This document shows positions 1 through 5,354 of a stretch of DNA of 5,480 nucleotides, in pieces. Under the pieces are notes generated by a model, which saw only the letters and a list, made by a program, of their open reading frames with translations, searched no databases and was not told the DNA's origin. The first letter of the stretch is position 1. Every line of letters begins with the position of its first letter. The DNA lies in assembly GCA_050252075.1 (NCBI GenBank), contig JBFWLP010000141.1, positions 1-5,480 on the forward strand. The letters are read 5' to 3'. The position numbers were made by a program, and so were the translations under genes. Origin of the DNA: JAAYGT01 sp050252075 (GTDB lineage: Bacteria; Pseudomonadota; Gammaproteobacteria; Burkholderiales; Burkholderiaceae_B).

Positions 1-339
1 CTGCTGGGTATCACCAAGGCGTCGCTGTCGACCGATTCGTTCATCTCGGCGGCATCGTTCCAGGAAACCACACGGGTGCTTACCGAGGCTGCCATCATGG
101 GTAAGCGCGACGATCTGCGTGGTTTGAAGGAAAATGTGATCGTTGGCCGTCTGATTCCTGCGGGTACCGGTATGTCGTATCACCGGGCACGCAAGAACAA
201 GGAGGCCAACGAGGCCGCCGAGCGTCAGGCAGCGCGCGCGCTGGCCAATCCGTTCGAGGACAGGCCGGCCGAAGCGGTTCAATCCCATAACGAATCGTCG
301 TCCGATGACAGTACATTGGGAAATGCCGCCGAAGAGTAA
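1..339 (+). CDS. rpoC: RNA polymerase subunit beta' (RpoC), C-terminal fragment
   Basis: This is the 3' end of the gene for the largest RNA polymerase subunit; the start lies upstream of the window. Reading from base 1 in frame gives 112 residues and a TAA stop at 337-339. The fragment opens with LLGITKASLSTDSFISAASF, then QETTRVLTEAA and LKENVIVGRLIPAGTG, the conserved C-terminal block of bacterial beta' near the omega-binding region. The last 30 or so residues (from about NPFEDRPAEA) are acidic and Ser/Asn-rich, the usual variable tail in betaproteobacteria. It would be the last gene of an rplJL-rpoBC unit, and a strong intrinsic terminator begins 31 bases after the stop. An in-frame GTG at 76 is internal and is not a start. 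Confidence 0.97.
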   Translation: MLGITKASLSTDSFISAASFQETTRVLTEAAIMGKRDDLRGLKENVIVGRLIPAGTGMSYHRARKNKEANEAAERQAARALANPFEDRPAEAVQSHNESSSDDSTLGNAAEE

Positions 340-370
340 TTTTTCGGTACAGGTATAGGTAGTGCAGTGA

Positions 371-408
371 ATGGCGCCCGGGCAACTATGCCCCGGCGCC
401 ATTTTTTT
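371..408 (+). terminator. Intrinsic terminator after rpoC
   Basis: ATGGCGCC (371-378) pairs with GGCGCCAT (395-402), and GGGCA (380-384) pairs with TGCCC (389-393). One C/C mismatch separates the two helices and the loop is ACTA (385-388). Seven T residues (402-408) follow directly. This is a textbook rho-independent terminator on the + strand. The opposite strand has no U-run, so it works one way only. It should end most rpoBC transcripts just before the diguanylate cyclase gene. Confidence 0.92.
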
Positions 409-423
409 AAAGGATGTCTGTGT
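409..423 (+). promoter_or_regulatory. Ribosome binding site that decides the cyclase start
   Basis: AAAGGA (409-414) lies 9 nt before ATG 424 and directly after the T-run of the rpoC terminator. It selects ATG 424 over in-frame upstream starts that would be buried in the terminator hairpin. Confidence 0.75.
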
Positions 424-1800
424 ATGGTGGTTCGTCTGGTTGTCGAAAATGTTGCCAACGACTGGCGTAGCCTGCTGGCGTCGGTGCCGCGCCCGGTGCT
501 CGAAGAAGTTGCCCGCATCGCAACGACGCAAGCCGATGTACTCGTTGAGCATTTTTACGACCAGATGCTCAGCGACCCTGTGGCGTCAGCGTTCCTCACC
601 CATGATCAGGTGCGGGTTCGGCTGGCCGACGCCATGAAGCAGTGGATCAAAACCGTCATGACCCTAATGCCCGGCGACGATCCCACCGCCGCTATAGAAC
701 TACAGAGGCGGGTGGGTGATGTGCACGCACGGGTGGGCGTACCCTTGCATGTGGTGCTGCGCGGCGCCCGTGCGCTTAAACAGCGCATGGGCCGGTTTCT
801 GAACGAAAGCCGCCTTTTCGACGAAGCGCAGCGGCTCGTGGCCAAGGTGACGGTATCCGCCATCATGGATCTGGCCATGGAGGCCATGAGCAGCTCCTAT
901 GCCGCGTCGCACGACCGGCATCAGCGTGCCGAGGAATCGTATCGCCTGTTCGCGGTGATCCATAACGTCGAGGCCGAAAAAGAACGTCAACGGGCGGCGC
1001 TGTACCGCTGGGAAGCCCGGCTTTGCTACGGCATCGGCATGGGTGCCCAGCCGGCCGGCTGGCAGCGCCTGGGTGGCTCCGATTTCGGCGTGTGGTTTCG
1101 TCATAAAGGCGCCCATGTCTTCCAGGGCACCGACGAGGCCGGGCGGATTCTGGCCCTGGTGGCGGAAATCGACGCGAAGGTGGCTGATGCCGCCGGCTCC
1201 TCCACGGTGCCGGTGATGCCGCCGCTGCTGCGCGAAATACACGAGAAGGCGCATGAAATACGCTATAACCTGGAGCGCCTGTTTGCCCAGTACAGCGCAC
1301 TCGAATCCGGGCGAGATACCCTGACGCGTATGTTGAGCCGCAAATTCCTGCCGGTAGTCATGGCGCGGGAAATGGCCTATGCCCGGGAAACAGGCACCCG
1401 ATTCAGCATGGTTCTTGCCGACATCGACCATTTCAAACAGGTGAATGACGATTACGGCCACGATGCCGGCGACGCGGTGTTGCAACAATTTGCGGCTATC
1501 ATCAGCAATGTCAGCCGGGCGGGGGATTACTTGTTCCGGATCGGCGGCGAAGAGTTTCTTTTGTTGCTCATCGATGCCGGTACCGACGTGGCGTTGCGTA
1601 TTGCCGAGAAGCTGCGCGCCACCGTTCAGGCCGAACCGTTCCGTTTGCCGCGCGAACGATTGCTGAATGTCACCGTCAGTCTGGGCGTGGCAGCCTACGA
1701 TGGTCACCCCGACTACGAACTATTGCTCAGTCGCGCCGATCAAGCCTTGTACCAGGCCAAACAACAAGGCAGAAATCGTGTCATGGCCTACACCGACTGA
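424..1800 (+). CDS. Globin-coupled heme oxygen-sensor diguanylate cyclase (DosC/BpeGReg type)
   Basis: It makes cyclic di-GMP from two GTP under control of an N-terminal heme globin that binds O2. Seen (458 aa from ATG 424): the globin-coupled sensor domain at about 10-155 has the expected proximal His101 in GDVHARVGVP, distal Tyr45 in EHFYDQML and distal Leu67, matching DosC His98/Tyr43/Leu65. A helical middle domain at about 160-290 carries SDFGVWFRHKG (219-229), the block found in E. coli DosC. The GGDEF domain (about 300-458) has metal Asp333 in ADIDHFKQVND, active site GGEEF (374-378) and inhibitory site RAGD (365-368), so it should be active and feedback-inhibited. DosC is 460 aa, so the length fits. 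ATG 424 is preferred because AAGGA (410-414) lies 9 nt upstream; the in-frame GTG 367 and ATG 388 fall in or before the rpoC terminator hairpin. There are no membrane segments, so it is cytosolic. No own promoter is evident. Rarer codons (ATA, CTA, AGG) suggest lower expression than its neighbours. The link to O2-controlled biofilm or motility is family knowledge. Confidence 0.93.
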   Translation: MVVRLVVENVANDWRSLLASVPRPVLEEVARIATTQADVLVEHFYDQMLSDPVASAFLTHDQVRVRLADAMKQWIKTVMTLMPGDDPTAAIELQRRVGDVHARVGVPLHVVLRGARALKQRMGRFLNESRLFDEAQRLVAKVTVSAIMDLAMEAMSSSYAASHDRHQRAEESYRLFAVIHNVEAEKERQRAALYRWEARLCYGIGMGAQPAGWQRLGGSDFGVWFRHKGAHVFQGTDEAGRILALVAEIDAKVADAAGSSTVPVMPPLLREIHEKAHEIRYNLERLFAQYSALESGRDTLTRMLSRKFLPVVMAREMAYARETGTRFSMVLADIDHFKQVNDDYGHDAGDAVLQQFAAIISNVSRAGDYLFRIGGEEFLLLLIDAGTDVALRIAEKLRATVQAEPFRLPRERLLNVTVSLGVAAYDGHPDYELLLSRADQALYQAKQQGRNRVMAYTD

Positions 1801-1847
1801 AATGTGTTGCGCGGCAACGGCGACAGAATGCGTTGTTTATCAGCAAG

Positions 1848-1877
1848 TTGACGTTTTCTGATCAGCCATGTTACGAT
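1848..1877 (+). promoter_or_regulatory. Sigma70-type promoter of the str operon
   Basis: TTGACG (1848-1853, 5 of 6 matches to TTGACA) is separated by 18 bp from TACGAT (1872-1877, 4 of 6, with the key first A and last T). A TG at 1869-1870 makes it an extended -10. It begins 48 bases after the cyclase stop codon. Transcription would start at about 1882-1887, giving an rpsL leader of about 290 nt. An ATCAG/CTGAT inverted repeat (1839-1843 and 1858-1862) flanks the -35; whether it matters is unknown. Predicted by eye, not measured. Confidence 0.65.
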
Positions 1878-1911
1878 GGCGAGCTTACTCTAAAGAAGTG
1901 TATCGTCAGGT

Positions 1912-1937
1912 GGCCTGTTGACATGTCAACAGGGGCC
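1912..1937 (+). repeat. Perfect 20-bp palindrome in the str leader
   Basis: CCTGTTGACA (1914-1923) is followed directly by its exact reverse complement TGTCAACAGG (1924-1933). Outer GG (1912-1913) can pair with CC (1936-1937) if two G are bulged. It lies about 30-50 bases after the predicted transcription start. As DNA it could be a dimeric operator; as RNA it folds into an 8-10 bp hairpin with a CAUG loop. There is no U-tract, so it is not a terminator. Confidence 0.6.
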
Positions 1938-1991
1938 TTTCGGTGACCCGCTTGGGGTAAACGTCTTGAAGTACTCGTTTTGCGCAAGACC

Positions 1992-2003
1992 CGCTCTTTT
2001 ACG
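1992..2003 (+). promoter_or_regulatory. boxA-like antitermination element
   Basis: CGCTCTTTTACG matches the E. coli rRNA boxA TGCTCTTTAACA at 9 of 12 positions, including the GCTCTTT core. It follows the inverted repeat at 1963-1990 by one base, the boxB-then-boxA order of rRNA leaders. boxA RNA binds NusB and S10 to give antitermination. The assignment here is by similarity only. Confidence 0.4.
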
Positions 2004-2012
2004 TATCTTTCG

Positions 2013-2042
2013 TTCAGGCGGTTATTGTGCAAGCCGCCTGAA
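2013..2042 (+). other. Leader hairpin
   Basis: TTCAGGCGG (2013-2021) pairs perfectly with CCGCCTGAA (2034-2042) across a 12-nt loop. It lies 9 nt after the boxA-like element. A T7 run (2068-2074) is 25 nt further on, too far for a standard terminator. Confidence 0.55.
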
Positions 2043-2114
2043 AGTGAATGTCGCTAGTGTTTGCCAGTTTTTTTCTAGCGTCTGTGCTCAGGGCACCCAT
2101 TCAAATGACGTCAG

Positions 2115-2145
2115 TTTTGCGTGTGGCCCCCCGCCGTACGCAAAA
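2115..2145 (+). other. Stable hairpin just upstream of the rpsL ribosome binding region
   Basis: Bases 2115-2127 pair with 2133-2145 in a continuous 13-bp helix with two central G-U wobbles and a loop of five C. TTTTGCGT pairs with ACGCAAAA at the base and GGC with GCC at the top. It ends 29 nt before the rpsL ATG, leaving the ribosome binding region open. It could be a regulatory structure or a translation stand-by element. Confidence 0.6.
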
Positions 2146-2174
2146 AGTTCAACGCTACAGGATACGTAAAGGCC

Positions 2175-2549
2175 ATGCCAACCATTAGTCAACTCGTGCG
2201 CAAGCCGCGCGAAGTCAGCCGCGAAAGCAGCAAGAGCCCCGCGCTCGAAAACTGCCCTCAGCGCCGTGGTGTCTGCACCCGCGTGTACACCACCACTCCC
2301 AAAAAGCCTAACTCGGCACTGCGTAAAGTCGCCAAAGTGCGCCTGACCAACGGTTTCGAAGTTATTTCGTATATCGGCGGTGAAGGCCACAACCTGCAAG
2401 AGCACTCGGTCGTGCTGGTGCGCGGCGGCCGTGTGAAGGATCTTCCGGGTGTTCGCTATCACATCGTCCGTGGTTCGCTCGATCTGCAAGGCGTGAAAGA
2501 CCGCAAGCAGGCGCGCTCCAAGTACGGTGCAAAGCGCCCCAAGAAATAA
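2175..2549 (+). CDS. rpsL: 30S ribosomal protein S12 (RpsL)
   Basis: S12 sits at the decoding centre of the small subunit and takes part in tRNA selection and translocation. The 124 residues equal the usual length and include TRVYTTTPKKPNSALRK, IGGEGHNLQEHSVVLVRGGR and GVKDRKQARSKYG. Lys43, Lys88 and Pro91, the common sites of streptomycin-resistance changes, carry wild-type residues; Asp89 is the position methylthiolated in many bacteria. The stretch REVSRESSKSP near residues 12-22 is the least conserved part. ATG 2175 is chosen because the protein then starts with the family-standard MPTISQLVRKP; the frame is open back to a GTG at 2121, but that lies inside the leader hairpin. The Shine-Dalgarno is unusual: AAAGG is only 2 nt from the ATG, or AGGA is 12 nt away. 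It is the first gene of the str operon, followed by rpsG after 141 nt. Confidence 0.98.
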   Translation: MPTISQLVRKPREVSRESSKSPALENCPQRRGVCTRVYTTTPKKPNSALRKVAKVRLTNGFEVISYIGGEGHNLQEHSVVLVRGGRVKDLPGVRYHIVRGSLDLQGVKDRKQARSKYGAKRPKK

Positions 2550-2690
2550 TTCGTCAGTACTCTTCTGTCCAGCCTGTCTGGGCAACTCAGTGCAGCCGGA
2601 AAATCGTTTCCGGTATGTAAGTGACCATCTCGTTATGAGTGGTCGTGGCCGCAAAACGCGGTTCAACTGAACTGTCACAAGGAAATTAAA
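2550..2690 (+). promoter_or_regulatory. rpsL-rpsG spacer, likely S7 translational control site
   Basis: The 141-nt spacer is rich in stem-loops: GTCCAG/CTGGGC (2567-2572 and 2578-2583, one G-U), CCGGAAA/TTTCCGG (2596-2602 and 2607-2613, loop ATCG), and GACCA-CTC with GAG-TGGTC (2623-2644, one bulged T). In E. coli, S7 binds the rpsL-rpsG intercistronic RNA of the str mRNA and represses translation of itself and downstream genes. By position this spacer is the equivalent candidate. No promoter or terminator is evident. A normal ribosome binding site AAGGAAA (2679-2685) precedes rpsG. Confidence 0.45.
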
Positions 2691-3161
2691 ATGCCTCGTC
2701 GTCGCGAAGTCCCCAAACGTGAGATTCTGCCTGATCCAAAATTCGGCAGCGTAGAGCTCGCGAAATTCATGAACGTTGTTATGTTGTCCGGTAAAAAAGC
2801 CGTCGCCGAACGTATCGTCTACGGCGCGCTTGACCAGATTCAGGCCAAAACTGGCAAAGAGCCTATCGAGGTCTTCAACGCCGCAATCAACAACGTCAAG
2901 CCTCTCGTTGAAGTGAAAAGCCGCCGTGTCGGTGGTGCGAACTATCAAGTGCCGGTTGAAGTGCGCCCTGTGCGTCGCCTGGCACTGGCCATGCGCTGGA
3001 TGCGTGAAGCAGCCAAGAAGCGTGGCGAGAAGTCGATGGATCTGCGCCTGGCCGGTGAATTGCTCGACGCCTCCGAAGGCCGTGGCGCAGCAATGAAAAA
3101 GCGTGAGGACACGCACAAGATGGCAGAGGCCAACAAGGCATTCAGCCATTTCCGTTGGTAA
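2691..3161 (+). CDS. rpsG: 30S ribosomal protein S7 (RpsG)
   Basis: S7 is the primary assembly protein that binds the 3' major domain of 16S rRNA and lines the E-site exit of the small subunit. The 156 residues match the normal bacterial length. Visible landmarks are the N-terminal MPRRREVPKREILPDPKF, helix FMNVVMLSGKKAVAERIVYGAL (26-47), the block VEVKSRRVGGANYQVPVEVRP with the beta-hairpin (about 73-93), and the C-terminal SHFRW. The start is fixed by AAGGAAA 5 nt upstream and by the family N-terminus. fusA follows after 15 nt, so the two are co-transcribed and probably translationally coupled. In E. coli S7 is the autogenous regulator of the str operon; that role is inferred here. Confidence 0.98.
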   Translation: MPRRREVPKREILPDPKFGSVELAKFMNVVMLSGKKAVAERIVYGALDQIQAKTGKEPIEVFNAAINNVKPLVEVKSRRVGGANYQVPVEVRPVRRLALAMRWMREAAKKRGEKSMDLRLAGELLDASEGRGAAMKKREDTHKMAEANKAFSHFRW

Positions 3162-3176
3162 TCTAAGGACACAATC

Positions 3177-5279
3177 ATGGCCCGCAAAACCCCAATCGAG
3201 CGCTACCGTAACATCGGTATTTCCGCACACATCGACGCCGGAAAAACCACGACCAGCGAGCGCATTCTGTTCTACACCGGTGTCAGCCACAAAATCGGCG
3301 AAGTACACGACGGTGCCGCCACCATGGACTGGATGGAACAGGAACAAGAGCGTGGCATTACCATTACGTCGGCTGCTACAACGGCTTTCTGGCGCGGTAT
3401 GGCCGGCGACCGTCCCGAGCACCGTATCAACGTTATTGATACGCCGGGACACGTTGACTTCACCATTGAAGTCGAGCGTTCCATGCGCGTGCTCGACGGC
3501 GCGTGCATGGTGTATTGCGCTGTGGGCGGCGTGCAGCCGCAGTCGGAAACCGTATGGCGTCAGGCCAACAAGTACGGAGTGCCTCGCCTGGCCTTTGTCA
3601 ACAAAATGGACCGCACGGGTGCGAACTTCTTCAAGGTCTACGACCAGATGCGTTTGCGTCTGAAGGCCAATCCCGTGCCTATCGTCATTCCCGTGGGCCA
3701 GGAAGACACCTTCAAAGGTGTGGTCGACCTGATCAAGATGAAATCCATCATCTGGGACGACGCCACCCAAGGTACCAAGTTCGAATACGGCGACATTCCT
3801 GTCGAGCTGGTCGAGCTGGCCAACGAATGGCGCGAGAAAATGGTTGAGTCGGCGGCCGAAGCCAACGAAGACTTGATGAACAAGTATCTCGAAACCGGCG
3901 AACTTACCGAAGAAGAGATCAATCTGGGATTGCGTCAGCGCACTATTGCCGGTGAAATCCAGCCCATGTTGTGCGGTTCCGCATTCAAGAACAAGGGCGT
4001 TCAGCGTATGCTTGACGCCGTGCTCGATTATTTGCCGTCGCCTATCGATATTCCCCCGGTGGAAGCCCTTGACGAAGACGGCAATGTGGTCAAGTTGCCC
4101 GCTGACGACAAGGCGCAGTTTACCGCCCTGGCGTTCAAGCTCATGACCGATCCGTTTGTTGGTCAGCTCACCTTCGTGCGCGTGTATTCGGGCGTGCTGA
4201 ATTCCGGCGACACCGTACTGAACGCCATCAAAGGCAAGAAAGAGCGTATCGGCCGTATTCTGCAGATGCATGCCAACAACCGTTCCGAAATCAAGGAAGT
4301 GGTTGCCGGTGACATTGCGGCGGTTGTCGGCCTGAAAGACGTCACCACCGGTGAAACGCTGTGCGATGTGAACAGCCACGTCATCCTTGAGCGTATGGTG
4401 TTCCCCGAGCCGGTTATTTCCCAGGCTGTCGAGCCCAAGACCAAGGCCGACCAGGAAAAAATGGGCCTGGCGCTGTCGCGTCTGGCGGCCGAGGATCCCT
4501 CGTTCCGTGTGCGCACCGACGAAGAGTCCGGCCAAACCATTATTTCGGGTATGGGCGAGCTGCACCTGGACATCATCGTTGATCGTATGCGCCGTGAGTT
4601 CGGTGTCGAGGCCAACGTTGGCAAGCCGCAGGTGGCTTACCGCGAAACCATTCGCAAAACCTGCGAAGAAATCGAAGGCAAGTTCGTCAAGCAGTCCGGC
4701 GGTCGTGGTCAGTACGGTCACGTTGTGCTCAAGCTCGAGCCGCTTGAGCCGGGCGGTGGTTACGAATTCGTCGATGCGATCAAGGGCGGTGTGGTTCCTC
4801 GCGAATACATTCCCGCGGTCGACAAGGGTATTCAGGAAACCTTGCCTGCAGGCGTGGTGGCCGGTTACCCGGTGGTCGATGTCAAGGTCACGCTGTTCTT
4901 TGGTTCGTACCACGACGTCGACTCGAACGAAAACGCATTCCGTATGGCCGCTTCCATGGCGTTCAAAGACGGTATGCGCAAGGCCAGCCCGGTTCTGCTC
5001 GAACCCATGATGGCCGTTGAGGTCGAAACACCCGAAGATTACGCCGGTAACGTGATGGGGGATCTCTCCTCTCGTCGCGGCATGGTTCAGGGTATGGACG
5101 ACATTCCGGGCGGTGGCAAAATCATTCGCGCAGAAGTGCCCCTGGCCGAGATGTTCGGCTATGCAACCAACCTGCGTTCGCAAACACAGGGTCGTGCAAC
5201 GTACACCATGGAATTCAAGCACTACGCTGAAGCTCCCAAGAACGTTGCCGACGAAGTCATTAGCGCACGCGGCAAGTAA
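3177..5279 (+). CDS. fusA: Translation elongation factor G (EF-G)
   Basis: This GTPase drives translocation of tRNA and mRNA through the ribosome and, with the recycling factor, splits ribosomes. The complete 700-residue protein is close to the 704 of E. coli. Seen: P-loop AHIDAGKT (17-24), switch I ERGITITSAATT (58-69), DTPGH (88-92) with catalytic His92, and NKMD (142-145), so it should hydrolyse GTP. Domain II lies at about 300-400, domain III has GMGELHLD (458-465), domain IV has KQSGGRGQYGHV and GGVVPREYIP, and domain V ends with TYTMEFKHYAE. The sequence MVYCAVGGVQPQSETVW (111-127) matches the canonical proteobacterial EF-G rather than the EF-G2 paralogue. AAGGA lies 7 nt before ATG 3177. 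It is the third gene of the operon, followed by tuf. Confidence 0.98.
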   Translation: MARKTPIERYRNIGISAHIDAGKTTTSERILFYTGVSHKIGEVHDGAATMDWMEQEQERGITITSAATTAFWRGMAGDRPEHRINVIDTPGHVDFTIEVERSMRVLDGACMVYCAVGGVQPQSETVWRQANKYGVPRLAFVNKMDRTGANFFKVYDQMRLRLKANPVPIVIPVGQEDTFKGVVDLIKMKSIIWDDATQGTKFEYGDIPVELVELANEWREKMVESAAEANEDLMNKYLETGELTEEEINLGLRQRTIAGEIQPMLCGSAFKNKGVQRMLDAVLDYLPSPIDIPPVEALDEDGNVVKLPADDKAQFTALAFKLMTDPFVGQLTFVRVYSGVLNSGDTVLNAIKGKKERIGRILQMHANNRSEIKEVVAGDIAAVVGLKDVTTGETLCDVNSHVILERMVFPEPVISQAVEPKTKADQEKMGLALSRLAAEDPSFRVRTDEESGQTIISGMGELHLDIIVDRMRREFGVEANVGKPQVAYRETIRKTCEEIEGKFVKQSGGRGQYGHVVLKLEPLEPGGGYEFVDAIKGGVVPREYIPAVDKGIQETLPAGVVAGYPVVDVKVTLFFGSYHDVDSNENAFRMAASMAFKDGMRKASPVLLEPMMAVEVETPEDYAGNVMGDLSSRRGMVQGMDDIPGGGKIIRAEVPLAEMFGYATNLRSQTQGRATYTMEFKHYAEAPKNVADEVISARGK

Positions 5280-5289
5280 TTAACGCTAA

Positions 5290-5324
5290 ACTGTCCGCCC
5301 AGCGGCGGGCAGTCGCAATTTTTT
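5290..5324 (+). terminator. Possible weak terminator or processing hairpin between fusA and tuf
   Basis: ACTGTCCGCC (5290-5299) pairs with GGCGGGCAGT (5304-5313) in a 10-bp helix with one G-U pair and loop CAGC. A run of six T (5319-5324) starts 5 nt after the helix. The gap makes it a poor intrinsic terminator, so partial termination or an RNA-stability role is more likely than a full stop, given that tuf begins only 30 nt after the T-run. Confidence 0.5.
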
Positions 5325-5354
5325 GTTTCCTTGAAAACATTGATGGGATAAATC

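Larger units (their letters stand above)
1801..2174 (+). other. Gene-free region: str promoter and long structured rpsL leader
   Basis: This 374-base stretch has no convincing gene. It holds a small hairpin without U-tract after the cyclase (1806-1818), the str promoter, a perfect 20-bp palindrome (1914-1933), an inverted repeat GTCTTG/CAAGAC (1963-1968 and 1985-1990), a boxA-like element (1992-2003), a 9-bp hairpin (2013-2042), an inverted repeat CGCTAG/CTAGCG (2052-2057 and 2075-2080) around a T7 run, and a 13-bp hairpin (2115-2145). No intrinsic terminator for the cyclase is visible, so its transcript may run into rpsL. Confidence 0.7.

Noticed and set aside
367..423. Upstream in-frame starts (GTG 367, ATG 388) for the diguanylate cyclase
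   Set aside because: GTG 367 is just before and ATG 388 inside the rpoC terminator hairpin, without a ribosome binding site. ATG 424 has AAGGA at 9 nt and gives the DosC-like length.
700..1707. A 335-codon minus-strand frame opposite the diguanylate cyclase
   Set aside because: It is aligned with the sense codons in the same way, resembles no family and lies opposite a gene with all catalytic motifs.
1923..1946. A seven-codon leader peptide starting at ATG 1923 (MSTGAFR)
   Set aside because: The start lies in the centre of the palindrome. AGGTGG is 9 nt upstream, but a frame this short is easily due to chance and shows no run of regulatory codons.
1918..1946. A second promoter using the TTGACA within the palindrome
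   Set aside because: At 16-18 bp spacing the -10 position reads like CGGTGA, with no match to TATAAT; the minus strand also lacks a -10 at a proper distance.
1918..2169. An 83-codon frame in the rpsL leader starting at TTG 1918
   Set aside because: It begins inside the palindrome with a rare start codon, has unbiased codon use, runs through several hairpins and resembles no protein.
2121..2174. An 18-residue N-terminal extension of RpsL
   Set aside because: The extension is coded by the leader hairpin, is absent from the S12 family, and MPTISQLVRKP at 2175 is the standard N-terminus.
2088..5222. A 1044-codon open frame on the minus strand opposite rpsL, rpsG and fusA
   Set aside because: The three sense genes share one reading frame and the antisense codons align exactly with it. 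An antisense stop would need TTA, CTA or TCA in the sense genes, codons avoided in highly expressed GC-rich genes. The product has no recognisable domain and is a codon-bias shadow.
5331..5353. A tuf promoter from TTGAAA and GATAAA
   Set aside because: The spacing is only about 10 bp, far too short for a sigma70 promoter.
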